From Comamonas resistens (GTDB lineage Bacteria; Pseudomonadota; Gammaproteobacteria; Burkholderiales; Burkholderiaceae_C), in the NCBI RefSeq assembly GCF_030064165.1, contig NZ_CP125947.1:1674001-1738000 (forward strand): DNA of 64,000 nucleotides, written 5' to 3'. Position 1 is the stretch's first letter; each line of letters starts with the position of its first letter. Below are positions 9,104-16,706 of this stretch, piece after piece. The notes beneath the pieces were generated by a model. It saw only the letters and a list, made by a program, of their open reading frames with translations. It did not search any database and was not told the DNA's origin. Position numbers and translations under genes: made by a program.

Positions 9104-9903
9104 CCTATCAGAACCAAGAAAACAGCCTCCATGCCGGCCAGCCGGTCGAGTTGTATCGCTTCGCGCTGGGGACCACCATCTGGCGCTACACGTCAGCGCG
9201 GGATGCTGTGACCTACAACGGCGAGCAGTACATTCCGGCACCGATCCGGCGCTCGGAGATCGAGCAGACGCAGGAGTTCGGCCGCGCGATGCTCAATCTC
9301 GAAGCAGCGCTCGACATTGGCGTGGTGCAGTCCTTCATCGTGACCCCGCCCGATGGCGTGCTGTCACTCACCATCTTTCGCCAGCACCTGACCGACCCCG
9401 GTACGGAATTCATCACTTGGTGGAAGGGGCGGGTCGTGTCGGTGGTGTTCGGCGGTGTGACGGTGCAGATGCGCTGCGAGCCGATTTTTACGACGCTCAA
9501 GCGTTCGGGGCGGCGGGCGAACTACCAGATCAACTGCCGCCACCCGCTGTACCACGGCGGCTGCAAGGTCAACGCGGCCGACTACAAGACCGCCGGCATC
9601 GTCGAGAGCGTGGCGGGGCTGGAGGTGACCGCCTCGGTCTTCCTGCCCAAGCCGATTGCCTGGTTCGTCGGCGGCCGGCTGATGTCCGCCGGGGCGCAGC
9701 GAATGATCGTCGCCAGTTCCGGCGGTGCGGTGACCCTCTCGGCGCCGATCCCAGGCTTAAAAGCCGGCGATGCGTTCGAGGCCTATCCGGGCTGCGACCA
9801 CACGCTCACGACCTGCGCCGCCAAGTTCGGCAACCAGCTGAACTACGGCGGCTTTCCCTACATCCCGGTGAAGAACCCCTTTACCGGGGACGCCATCGTT
9901 TGA
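9100..9903 (+). CDS. Phage BR0599/DUF2163-family tail protein
   Basis: A 267-residue tail protein. The N-terminal half matches the DUF2163 style (VELYRFALGTTIWRYTSA, then RRSEIEQTQEFGRAMLNLEA). The C-terminal half carries the BR0599 signature: an RHPLYHGGCKVNAADYK-type cysteine, then CDHTLTTCAAKFGNQLNYGG and FPYIPVKNPF. Three cysteines at conserved spacing suggest a metal or Fe-S site, as in lambda gpL, which occupies the equivalent place in the tail tip. It overlaps the previous gene by 4 bases. The family call is good; its exact structural role is inferred. Confidence 0.8.
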   Translation: MTYQNQENSLHAGQPVELYRFALGTTIWRYTSARDAVTYNGEQYIPAPIRRSEIEQTQEFGRAMLNLEAALDIGVVQSFIVTPPDGVLSLTIFRQHLTDPGTEFITWWKGRVVSVVFGGVTVQMRCEPIFTTLKRSGRRANYQINCRHPLYHGGCKVNAADYKTAGIVESVAGLEVTASVFLPKPIAWFVGGRLMSAGAQRMIVASSGGAVTLSAPIPGLKAGDAFEAYPGCDHTLTTCAAKFGNQLNYGGFPYIPVKNPFTGDAIV

Positions 9904-9912
9904 GGATGTTCC

Positions 9913-10143
9913 ATGTGGCAATACCTGATCGTGTGGGTGATCACGACGGTTCTGTCGTCGCTGCTCGCCCCGAAACCCAAGACCACGACGCCGCAACCCG
10001 GCGATGTCGATGCACCGCTTGCCGCGACCGACAGCCCGATCCCGGTGCTATTCGGTACGCGCACGATCAAGCAGCCGAACTGCGTGTGGTTCGGCGATGT
10101 GAGGACAACGCCGATCAAGACCAAGGGGGGCGGCAAGAAATGA
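9913..10143 (+). CDS. Small phage tail-assembly protein with N-terminal hydrophobic helix
   Basis: A 76-residue protein. Residues 1-18 are hydrophobic (MWQYLIVWVITTVLSSLL), followed by a Pro/Thr-rich linker and a short ATDSPIPVLFGTRTIKQPNCVWFGD segment. That segment is the hallmark of small proteins coded just upstream of J-like tail-tip proteins ('xPIPVvFGt' motif). A GAGGATGTTCC leader supplies the ribosome binding site. Its TGA overlaps the following ATG (ATGA), so translation is coupled. A tail-tip assembly role is inferred from context. Confidence 0.6.
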   Translation: MWQYLIVWVITTVLSSLLAPKPKTTTPQPGDVDAPLAATDSPIPVLFGTRTIKQPNCVWFGDVRTTPIKTKGGGKK

Positions 10144-10367
10144 GCGCCCCCCGTATTGCTACCCATCTCGATGCCAAGGCGCTCGGTTACTGCAACGCCG
10201 GTCTGCGCCGATGGTTTCCGCGTGACGGCGTGACCTTCGATGATTTTCGGCAACAAGGCGTGACCACCGGCTGGCTGCGGGCCACCGGGGATGCGATGGC
10301 CATCCGGCTGGCCGAGTACGTCGAGCAGCAAGCCAATTCTTTAATGAGTGAGGGAGCCAAGGCATGA
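10140..10367 (+). CDS. Small phage protein of unknown function
   Basis: A 75-residue hypothetical protein translationally coupled on both sides: its ATG overlaps the upstream stop (10140) and its own stop overlaps the J-like gene start (10364). The sequence is mixed helical with CNAGLRRWFPRDGVTFDDFRQQGV and ends in a helix rich in Glu/Gln. No signal peptide or transmembrane segment is visible. I recognise no family; a tail-tip assembly factor is the simplest reading of its place. Confidence 0.55.
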   Translation: MSAPRIATHLDAKALGYCNAGLRRWFPRDGVTFDDFRQQGVTTGWLRATGDAMAIRLAEYVEQQANSLMSEGAKA

Positions 10368-12586
10368 GCGGCGGCGGCAAAGGCAGCAAGAGCGTCACGG
10401 TCGGCTACCGCTACTACGCGGGGATGCATCTGGCGCTGTGCCACGGCCCGGTCGATTCGCTCAACAGGATCGTGGTCGGCGAGCGCACAGCGTGGTCGGG
10501 GTCGTTGACGTCCAGCGGACGGATCGCCATCGATCAGCCGAACCTGTTCGGCGGCGACGAGCGCGAAGGCGGCATCGTCGGTGCCGTGGATCTGGTGATG
10601 GGCAACGCCTCGGACGGCCAGAACGACTATCTGGTGTCCAAGCTGGGCGCCAACGTACCGGCTTTCCGGGGCGTGGTGTCGCTGGTGCTGCGTCAGCTGC
10701 AACTGTCGGCGATGAACCCCTATATCAAGCCCTGGAGCGCCGAGCTCACGCGGATCATCCGGCGATCCGACGGCTCGCCGCAGTGGTACTCGGACAAGGC
10801 GGCCATCGCCGGCGACATGAACCCGGCGCACATCATCTACGAGTGCCTGACCGACCGCACCTGGGGCCGGGGCTACAGCTCGGCCGAGATCGACGATGCG
10901 TCGTTTCGCGCTGCCGCCGACACGCTCTACGCCGAGAGCTTCGGCCTGTCGATCCTGTGGGACCAGCAGCAGGACATCGAGGCTTTCATCGAGCGCATCC
11001 TGCAGCACATCGACGGCTCGATTTATGTGAGCCCACGCACTGGGCTGTTCACGCTCAAATTGACCCGCGATGACTACGACCCGGCAACGCTGCTGGAGCT
11101 GAACCAGACCAACGTGATCCGGCTGGAGTCCTTCGAGCGCACCTTGCCCGAGGAGCTGGTCAATCAGGTCACGCTGTCCTATCACGACCGTACGACTGAC
11201 AAGAGCGTCTCGATCTCGGTGCAGGACATCGCCGGCATCGAGCGATCCCTGGGCGAAATCAAGGACGCCAAGGTCAGCTACGAGGGCGCGGCCAATGGCG
11301 CGCTGGCTGCGCGCCTGGCCATGCGGGATCTGCGGCAACTGTCCTCCACCCTGGCGAAGATCACGCTGGTGGCCAACCGCACCGCCGCCTGCCTCAACAT
11401 CGGTGACGTGTTCAGATTCTCCTGGCCCGAGCTGCGGATCGAGCAGTTGATCTTGCGGGTGGCGCAGATCAGTTACGGGACACTGGCCGATGGCCGAGTG
11501 CGGATCACCTGCGTCGAGGATGTGTTCGGCCTGCCCGATGCCGTTTACCTGGCGCCCGCCGAGAGTGGCTGGGTCGATCCCCGGCAAGCGCCCATCGCCG
11601 CGAACTTCGTGTCGTTGAGCGAACTGCCGTACTGGACAATTGTTCATGAGATGACGGGCGAGTCGGCCGCCGCTCAGGCCGAAATCGATCCGAATGGCGG
11701 GTTCCTGTCCGTGTCAGCGGTGCGCCCCTCCGATGCGGCGATCAACTACGCGGTGTTGACCCGGCAGGGATCGGCGGTCTTCGAGAAGATCGGTGTCGGT
11801 GATTTCATCCCGTCCTGTGTGCTGGCAAACGACATCGGACAAACCAACACGGTGCTGAACGTGCTCTACGGGGTCGATCTGGATCTGGTCACGCTCAATA
11901 CCTACGCGCAGGTCGGCAGCGAGCTGGTCGCCGTGAAAGCGGTCAATGTGGCTGCCGGCACGGTCACAGTGGATCGGGGCGTGTTGGACACAGTGCCGGC
12001 GAAGCATTCAGCGGGTGCGCGGCTGTACTTCATCGAGGGCGGGCAGTTCTACAACACGAGCCAGTACCTGAGTGGAGAGACGGTGCAGGCCAAGGTGCTG
12101 CCTGCCACCGGGATGGGCGTCTTGGCAGAGGCGTCGGCGCCGACGATCAGCTACACGTTCGCCAAAAGGCAGATCCGGCCCTATCCGCCCGGCAAGCTCC
12201 GGGTCAACAACCTCGACTACAGCGTGAGCTACATCACCGGGGAGGTGACGGTCAGCTGGGCGCACCGCAGCCGGGTGCTGCAGACCGCCTATCTGGTGAC
12301 GCAATCCGAATCCAACATCGGGCCGGAACCCGGGACGACCTACACCGTGCGGATCTATGGCGAGGCGGGGACGCTCAAGCACATCGAAACGGGGCTGACC
12401 GGCACGAGTTGGACCTATCCGATGGCCGCCGAGATTTCCGAGAGCGGCCTGAATCGACCGAACGAAAAACTGACCGTCAAGGTCGAGGCGGTGCGCGACG
12501 GGTACACCAGCTGGCAGGCCCAGCAGATCGACATCCCCGAGTGCCGTGGCTACGGCATGTTTTACGGGGCAACCTACGGAGAATGA
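10364..12586 (+). CDS. Phage tail-tip central protein (J-like/TipJ host-specificity protein)
   Basis: A 740-residue protein, the largest after the tape measure. It has a glycine-rich N-terminus (MSGGGKGSKSVTVGYRYYAG) followed by regions typical of the TipJ/phage-tail-hub family: a GMHLALCHGPVDSLNRIVVGE stretch, a DRTWGRGYSSAEIDDASF segment, and a DNILQHIDGSIY-like hub domain around residue 210. A fibronectin-like domain is suggested near residues 600-700 (SWAHRSRVLQTAYLV…YTVRIYGEAG). It would form the tail tip and contact the receptor. It is coupled to the upstream gene by ATGA. Confidence 0.75.
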   Translation: MSGGGKGSKSVTVGYRYYAGMHLALCHGPVDSLNRIVVGERTAWSGSLTSSGRIAIDQPNLFGGDEREGGIVGAVDLVMGNASDGQNDYLVSKLGANVPAFRGVVSLVLRQLQLSAMNPYIKPWSAELTRIIRRSDGSPQWYSDKAAIAGDMNPAHIIYECLTDRTWGRGYSSAEIDDASFRAAADTLYAESFGLSILWDQQQDIEAFIERILQHIDGSIYVSPRTGLFTLKLTRDDYDPATLLELNQTNVIRLESFERTLPEELVNQVTLSYHDRTTDKSVSISVQDIAGIERSLGEIKDAKVSYEGAANGALAARLAMRDLRQLSSTLAKITLVANRTAACLNIGDVFRFSWPELRIEQLILRVAQISYGTLADGRVRITCVEDVFGLPDAVYLAPAESGWVDPRQAPIAANFVSLSELPYWTIVHEMTGESAAAQAEIDPNGGFLSVSAVRPSDAAINYAVLTRQGSAVFEKIGVGDFIPSCVLANDIGQTNTVLNVLYGVDLDLVTLNTYAQVGSELVAVKAVNVAAGTVTVDRGVLDTVPAKHSAGARLYFIEGGQFYNTSQYLSGETVQAKVLPATGMGVLAEASAPTISYTFAKRQIRPYPPGKLRVNNLDYSVSYITGEVTVSWAHRSRVLQTAYLVTQSESNIGPEPGTTYTVRIYGEAGTLKHIETGLTGTSWTYPMAAEISESGLNRPNEKLTVKVEAVRDGYTSWQAQQIDIPECRGYGMFYGATYGE

Positions 12587-12587
12587 G

Positions 12588-12941
12588 ATGGCTGCACTGA
12601 TTGGCCCGAACCTGGGCGTGAATTACGGGTGGACCGCCCGCGAATCGGGCTGGAACGCGGGGATGGATGCGAACCTGAAGCTGCTCGATGCCGTCCTGCA
12701 GTTGTCGGTGAAGTCGCGCGCTCAAGCCACGCCACCGGCCACGCCCGCCAACGGCGATCGCTACATTGTGGCGGCTAATCCTACCGGCGCGTGGGTCGGG
12801 AAAGCCGGCCAGATCGCCGTGCGCATCGAGGCGGGATGGTCGTTCTACGCCCCGAAGATCGGCTGGACCTGCTTCATCGAGGACGAGAGTGTGCTCTCAG
12901 CCTACAAAGCCACTGGCTGGAGCACCGGCGTCGCCATCTGA
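12588..12941 (+). CDS. DUF2793-family tail fibre-like protein
   Basis: A 117-residue protein. The central part (NGDRYIVAANPTGAWVGKAGQIA, then WSFYAPKIGWTCFIEDE) is the characteristic DUF2793 pattern, found in phage fibre/receptor-binding proteins of proteobacterial phages. The start at 12588 fits GGAG upstream and a gap of one base from the previous stop. Its short length suggests a single fibre-tip or adaptor domain. It is followed by a terminator-like hairpin, closing the tail operon. The family call is good; receptor binding is inferred. Confidence 0.75.
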   Translation: MAALIGPNLGVNYGWTARESGWNAGMDANLKLLDAVLQLSVKSRAQATPPATPANGDRYIVAANPTGAWVGKAGQIAVRIEAGWSFYAPKIGWTCFIEDESVLSAYKATGWSTGVAI

Positions 12942-12963
12942 TCATTACCTTCGCCACCCCCTG

Positions 12964-12991
12964 AAACCCGCCCACGAGGCGGGTTTCGCAT
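12964..12991 (+). terminator. Likely rho-independent terminator after the tail genes
   Basis: A 9-bp perfect stem (AAACCCGCC 12964-12972 with GGCGGGTTT 12978-12986) has a 5-base loop and is followed by CGCATTT. The trailing U-run is weak, so read-through into the lysis genes is likely. The same hairpin sits between the DUF2793 gene and the lysis cassette. Confidence 0.55.
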
Positions 12992-13006
12992 TTCTGGAGA
13001 CCACCC

Positions 13007-13309
13007 ATGACTGAACCTGACAGCAAACCAGCGCTCGTCGAGAACATGCTCCTGCTGCGCAAGGAGGACTTCGACGAACTGCTCGACCGTGCCGCCGAAC
13101 GCGGAGCCGAGCGTTGCCTCGCCCATCTCGGCCTGGAAAACGGCCACGCGGCGCGCGACATCCGCGAGCTGCGTGATCTGCTGGATGCGTGGCGCGATGC
13201 CCGGCGCACCGCGTGGCAAACCTTCATCAAAGTGGTCACCACCGGCATCCTGGCCGCGCTGCTGGTCGGTGCCGCCATCAAACTCAAACTGATGGGAGGC
13301 ATCCAATGA
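13007..13309 (+). CDS. Small phage membrane protein of the lysis cassette
   Basis: A 100-residue protein with a charged, helical N-terminal two-thirds (many Glu/Arg, about residues 15-70) and one C-terminal transmembrane helix (VVTTGILAALLVGAAIKL, about 77-94). The topology recalls small proteins coded next to holins. TGGAGACC lies upstream of the ATG at a good distance. It overlaps the next gene by 4 bases. It may regulate lysis or be a class III holin-like protein; no family was recognised. Confidence 0.6.
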   Translation: MTEPDSKPALVENMLLLRKEDFDELLDRAAERGAERCLAHLGLENGHAARDIRELRDLLDAWRDARRTAWQTFIKVVTTGILAALLVGAAIKLKLMGGIQ

Positions 13310-13533
13310 CCGCCAAGCCGAAGATCTGCCTTCTGGACGACTGGCGGCGCGTGTTGCGACGTGCCTGGAGCATCCGCTTCTCGCTGCTGGCTGCTGCCTT
13401 CACGGCGGCTGAAGTGGTGGTGCCGCTGTTCGGGAATGTACTGCCGCGCGGCGCGTTTGTGCTGCTGGCCTTTGCCGCCAGCATCTGCGCAACCGTTGCT
13501 CGCATCGTGGCGCAGCCGGAGATGCACCGATGA
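13306..13533 (+). CDS. Putative holin (two transmembrane helices)
   Basis: A 75-residue protein with an N-terminal basic region (DDWRRVLRRAWSIRF) and two hydrophobic stretches (about residues 24-42, FSLLAAAFTAAEVVVPLF, and 47-66, RGAFVLLAFAASICATVARI). It starts in the ATGA overlap with the preceding gene and overlaps the endolysin start by 4 bases. That placement and topology are typical of class II holins or holin-like DUF7940-type proteins. It would permeabilise the inner membrane to time lysis. Function is inferred from context. Confidence 0.6.
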   Translation: MTAKPKICLLDDWRRVLRRAWSIRFSLLAAAFTAAEVVVPLFGNVLPRGAFVLLAFAASICATVARIVAQPEMHR

Positions 13534-14039
13534 CCCGCCCACCATCGCCGGTGATGCGCAGAACGGTGGCCGGCCTGACGCTGTCCGCCGCAGCCCTAGT
13601 CGGCATCGTGCTGCACGAGGGGTACACCGACCGCGCAGTGATCCCGGTCAAGGGCGATGTGCCGACCATCGGGTTCGGCACCACCTCCGGCGTGAAGATC
13701 GGCGACACCACCACGCCGCCGAAGGCGCTGGCTCGGGCACTTACCGACGTACAGCAATTCGAGGGAGCGCTCAAGCAATGCGTGACCGTGCCCCTGGCCC
13801 AGCACGAGTACGACGCGCTGGTGAGCTTTTCTTACAACGTCGGGAGCCGCGCGTTCTGTCAGTCCACGCTGGTCAAGAAACTCAACGCAGAGGACTACAC
13901 CGGGGCCTGCGCCGAGTTGCTGCGCTGGCGCTTCTTCCAGGGTAAGGACTGCGCGCTTCCCGCCAATGCGCGCCTGTGCGGCGGGTTGGCCACACGGCGC
14001 GAGGCCGAGTACCGGCAGTGCATCGGGGAGGCATCGTGA
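13530..14039 (+). CDS. Phage endolysin (GH24 lysozyme, R21/P22-type)
   Basis: A 169-residue lysozyme of glycoside hydrolase family 24. The catalytic region is clear: HEGYTDRAVIPVKGDVPTIGFGTTSG contains the Glu-8aa-Asp/Thr spacing of T4-type lysozymes (E in HEGY, D in GDVPTIG-type segment, T in GFGTT). A VSFSYNVGSRAFCQSTL motif and CAELLRWRF follow. The N-terminus (residues 10-27) is hydrophobic with no cleavage box, like SAR endolysins exported by a signal-anchor. It cleaves the peptidoglycan glycan backbone in the periplasm. It overlaps the holin and Rz genes by 4 bases each. Confidence 0.9.
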   Translation: MTRPPSPVMRRTVAGLTLSAAALVGIVLHEGYTDRAVIPVKGDVPTIGFGTTSGVKIGDTTTPPKALARALTDVQQFEGALKQCVTVPLAQHEYDALVSFSYNVGSRAFCQSTLVKKLNAEDYTGACAELLRWRFFQGKDCALPANARLCGGLATRREAEYRQCIGEAS

Positions 14040-14536
14040 GTGTGATTCCATGGCCGTACCGGCTGCTGGCCCTCGCGGTGCTCGGCGTCGCCCTGGTCGG
14101 CTTCGGCTGGATCAAGGGCGCAAACCACGTTCAAGCGCAATGGAATGCCGCCGTCCAGCAACAAGCCCTACAGACCGCAGCCATCCGCGAGCGGCAGGCG
14201 CAAGCCACCGTCAAGGTCGTCACCCAGTACGTCGATCGCGTCCGCATCGTCCGTGAGAAGGGCGACACCATCATCAAGGAGGTTCCCGTCTATGTGCCCG
14301 TTCAAGCTGATGCTGCTTGCACTATCAACCGTGGCTTTGTGCGCCTGCACGACGCTGCCGCCGCAGGTGAATTGCCCGAACCCGCCCGAGATGTTGATGC
14401 GACCGCCGCAGGCATTGCGCTCTCTGCCGTCGCCGGAACCGTTGCCGCCAACTACCAGACCTGCCACGAGAACGCCGAGCAGCTAAGGGTGTTGCAAACG
14501 TGGGTCAGGGAGATGAAGGTTGCCAGCGAGCAGTAG
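14036..14536 (+). CDS. Rz-like inner-membrane spanin
   Basis: A 166-residue protein that starts at a GTG overlapping the endolysin stop. The N-terminal transmembrane helix (YRLLALAVLGVALVGFGWI) is followed by a long Gln/Ala/Arg-rich helical periplasmic segment (about residues 30-100), as in i-spanins. It carries a nested, out-of-frame o-spanin gene. Together the pair would fuse inner and outer membranes at the final step of lysis. It is the last phage gene in the window and ends 14 bases from the stop of the convergent SIR2-like gene. Confidence 0.8.
   Translation: MSVIPWPYRLLALAVLGVALVGFGWIKGANHVQAQWNAAVQQQALQTAAIRERQAQATVKVVTQYVDRVRIVREKGDTIIKEVPVYVPVQADAACTINRGFVRLHDAAAAGELPEPARDVDATAAGIALSAVAGTVAANYQTCHENAEQLRVLQTWVREMKVASEQ
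14292..14486 (+). CDS. Rz1-like outer-membrane spanin lipoprotein, nested inside Rz
   Basis: A 64-residue open frame in another phase lies entirely within the Rz gene. It starts with MCPFKLMLLALSTVALCAC: a signal peptide with lipobox LCAC and the acylated Cys near residue 19. A very proline-rich mature part follows (CPNPPEML…PEPLPPTT), the standard make-up of Rz1. An AAGGAGG lies 9-15 bases upstream, overlapping the Rz coding sequence. It is the classical embedded spanin arrangement. Confidence 0.8.
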   Translation: MCPFKLMLLALSTVALCACTTLPPQVNCPNPPEMLMRPPQALRSLPSPEPLPPTTRPATRTPSS

Positions 14537-14550
14537 GGTTCAGCACCGCA

Positions 14551-15573
14551 TCATGGATTGTTCCAGCACCCTGGACTCTGCGAATCGAAGAACGTTACAG
14601 CGGTTTTTGGCAAAGACCGGCCAACGGCCTTGAGGACCTGGTGGCAGAACGCTTGCTGATCTCCATCTGGCTGACCAGTGAAAACCGAGACGGCCATTCG
14701 CTTTGGCGGATTCGCCGCGATGGCATCAAGCACATGCTGGTCTCGCTCGTCAAAGCTCCAGCCATAGACGACCAGGCTCTCTCCAAGGGCGGGCAGCACC
14801 TCTTCATATACGTTCGTCAGGTAGTGACTTCGGCGAATCGCAGCGACCTTCTGATGACTGGTTCCCTCGCTAACAAACACGGGCACATAGTGCCCGGACG
14901 CCCACCTCCGGGTTATGGTGCCAAGCAAGTCACCTGCGCCTCCCGCGCCTACAGAAAGCTTTGTCTCGTCACCAAGGTAGTCACGAGCAACCGCAAGACT
15001 GCCGTGAGGGTAGAAAACTAATGTTGCTCCTGCAGCGTGCCCATAGGGTCGCCGCAGATAATCCCAATCCGTCTGAAATTCCCCGTCGTGGAATGCGTCT
15101 TTGAACCAACTTCCGTGCGCCGCGTTGAACAGCAGCATGGCCCAGTACAAGGTGAGGTCGTAGTTCAGGCTGACGACCGTGGGAAACGCGCTTGCAAACG
15201 CACCGACCCGCTGTAGGTCGGTGGCAACATCGGCATGCACCGGATGCACGCTGTGCACGGCCTCGATCAGCGCTGTGCGAACCTCCTCATAGGCTGCGGA
15301 GATGGCGGCCGACGGCGTCCCCAATGCCCCGTTGACATGCTCGGCATACCAGCACGCGAGCAGAACATGCTCGAAGTCGGTTGTCCCGAGCTTGGCGAAT
15401 ATTGGGGCAGTAGTGGCGAGCAGTCCTTTTGCATCAGCAATGCCATGGAGTGTTGGGTATGCGAACTCCTTGTGGATGGCGATGCTGGCGCCGTTGCCCA
15501 GAAGGAGGGAGCTCCAACCGTCAGCGCTGATGTTTGCCCAGGTGTCGATGTAGATTCGATCCATGCTCTTCAC
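14551..15573 (-). CDS. DUF4917/SIR2-like protein, last gene of the defence operon
   Basis: A 340-residue protein of the SIR2-like/DUF4917 group, whose relatives are NAD-hydrolysing effectors in several anti-phage systems. Visible motifs are LLLGNGAS (23-30, nucleotide loop), SLNYD (135-139), YPHGS (188-192) and VVYGWSFDERDQH (268-280). These correspond to the GxGxS, TNYD, HG and GxSxxDxH motifs of that superfamily. The start is a GTG overlapping the McrC stop (GTGA); an internal ATG at 15564 is the alternative. No other domain is present. NADase activity is inferred, not shown. Coupling to McrBC suggests it acts with, or downstream of, that complex. Confidence 0.75.
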   Translation of the reverse strand: MKSMDRIYIDTWANISADGWSSLLLGNGASIAIHKEFAYPTLHGIADAKGLLATTAPIFAKLGTTDFEHVLLACWYAEHVNGALGTPSAAISAAYEEVRTALIEAVHSVHPVHADVATDLQRVGAFASAFPTVVSLNYDLTLYWAMLLFNAAHGSWFKDAFHDGEFQTDWDYLRRPYGHAAGATLVFYPHGSLAVARDYLGDETKLSVGAGGAGDLLGTITRRWASGHYVPVFVSEGTSHQKVAAIRRSHYLTNVYEEVLPALGESLVVYGWSFDERDQHVLDAIAANPPKRMAVSVFTGQPDGDQQAFCHQVLKAVGRSLPKTAVTFFDSQSPGCWNNP

Positions 15574-16706
15574 TGGCCTGTCACTGACTGGATCGGGTCA
15601 AAGAATCGCAGCAGTTGCGATCGAATATCCGCCGTCGACGCAGTCAGATCCACGGTGGCAAAACGAATGCGATGCCCCTGGATCAGCACTGTCTCGTCGA
15701 CCATCTGGCCGATCGCGGGATGCAACAACAATCCACTCGCGTGATCTGCAAGCGCATCGCCGCACCCAACCTGGGAGCGCAGATAGGCGTAGATCTGGTA
15801 CACGTATCCGCTGCGCAGGGTTTCCTCACGGTACCAACCGCTCGTCACAATCGAGGTGAACTTGGTATCGATGACGATCCGCTGCCCGTTTGACGGGTGG
15901 TCGAGCACGACATCAGTTCGCATGGTCGGCAATATCTTGTCGATCCCCGCCGTCTTCTGCTCGATCTGCCAGCCCATCGTCCCGCCGCACAGCACCCGCC
16001 AGCCCTGCGGACTCAATACGACTTCGTAGAAGCCGCCCACCGCCCGCTCGAACAAACGGCGTACCCACGTCGCTTCTCTGTCCGGCAGAGAGAGTACATT
16101 CGCACCCGACGCCTCCGTAGGTAGCACTAGGTCGAACGCCAGCTTTGCGGCTGCCACCATGAACCGGTCGTCCGCATCGTTACGGCCGAAACGATCAGTG
16201 CTCATTTGGGCGCGGGTCGGTGCGTCCCCTGATACACCCATTGCCTTCATGCCACCCGCAAGTGCGCGGCACCGATGGGCAACGTCCTTCCTCTGAACGA
16301 TCCTGGAGATCGACTCCAAGGCTGCTCGGACGAAACGATTGCGTGGTGTGTCGATGGTGAGTTCGTCGAACCGGCACGCCACCAGGCCTCTATCCATCAA
16401 CTGATGGCGTTCGGTGGTCAAGACGTCGATCCGGCCACGCACGCGATTGATGACTGCATCACGAGATCGATATCCAAGACTCAAGCGGCGACGCTGTCGC
16501 ACCTCAACCGCGTGGGCAAGGATCTCCGCGACTAGATCCGGTAGATCGTCCGGGCGGTCTTCCAAGCCGATCTTGCCGATGCCGCGAGTGCGGAACAGGT
16601 CAGAGGCGTAGAGCATCAGCAGCCAGAGGTTGCGCACCGGAATGCGTCCGATGAACCCCTCAGCGCTCATGGATGCACTTTCCACCTGTTCTGCGACGGC
16701 GGTCAT
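15570..16706 (-). CDS. mcrC: McrC-family subunit of a Type IV (McrBC) restriction system
   Basis: A 378-residue McrC. The N-terminal IPVRNLWLLMLYASDLF motif is diagnostic of the family. The C-terminal PD-(D/E)xK nuclease core is visible as DVVLDHP (about 261-267) and VIDTKF (about 276-281), giving D…D-x-K. McrC binds the McrB hexamer and cuts DNA carrying modified cytosine or other modifications. The ATG at 16706 overlaps the McrB stop; a GTG at 16709 is also possible. Its own stop overlaps the SIR2-like start. The nuclease residues look intact. Confidence 0.85.
   Translation of the reverse strand: MTAVAEQVESASMSAEGFIGRIPVRNLWLLMLYASDLFRTRGIGKIGLEDRPDDLPDLVAEILAHAVEVRQRRRLSLGYRSRDAVINRVRGRIDVLTTERHQLMDRGLVACRFDELTIDTPRNRFVRAALESISRIVQRKDVAHRCRALAGGMKAMGVSGDAPTRAQMSTDRFGRNDADDRFMVAAAKLAFDLVLPTEASGANVLSLPDREATWVRRLFERAVGGFYEVVLSPQGWRVLCGGTMGWQIEQKTAGIDKILPTMRTDVVLDHPSNGQRIVIDTKFTSIVTSGWYREETLRSGYVYQIYAYLRSQVGCGDALADHASGLLLHPAIGQMVDETVLIQGHRIRFATVDLTASTADIRSQLLRFFDPIQSVTGQ

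Larger units (their letters stand above)
1..14536 (+). mobile_element. Prophage late region: tail and lysis modules (left part outside the window)
   Basis: Eighteen co-directional, tightly packed genes form a long-tailed (siphovirus-type) phage late operon. The order is tail tube, assembly chaperone, tape measure, tail-tip/adsorption proteins and lysis cassette. No head, portal, terminase, integrase or repressor gene is visible, so the element must continue to the left. The right limit is uncertain: the last phage gene stops at 14536, only 14 bp before the stop codon of the convergent defence operon. The 14.5-36.2 kb island could therefore be cargo of this prophage or a separate acquisition. 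All reading frames are intact. Confidence 0.85.

Noticed and set aside
10187..11647. Long minus-strand open frame (486 aa) opposite the J-like gene
   Set aside because: Antisense shadow of a high-GC gene: no family, no ribosome binding site, and the + strand product matches a tail-tip protein.
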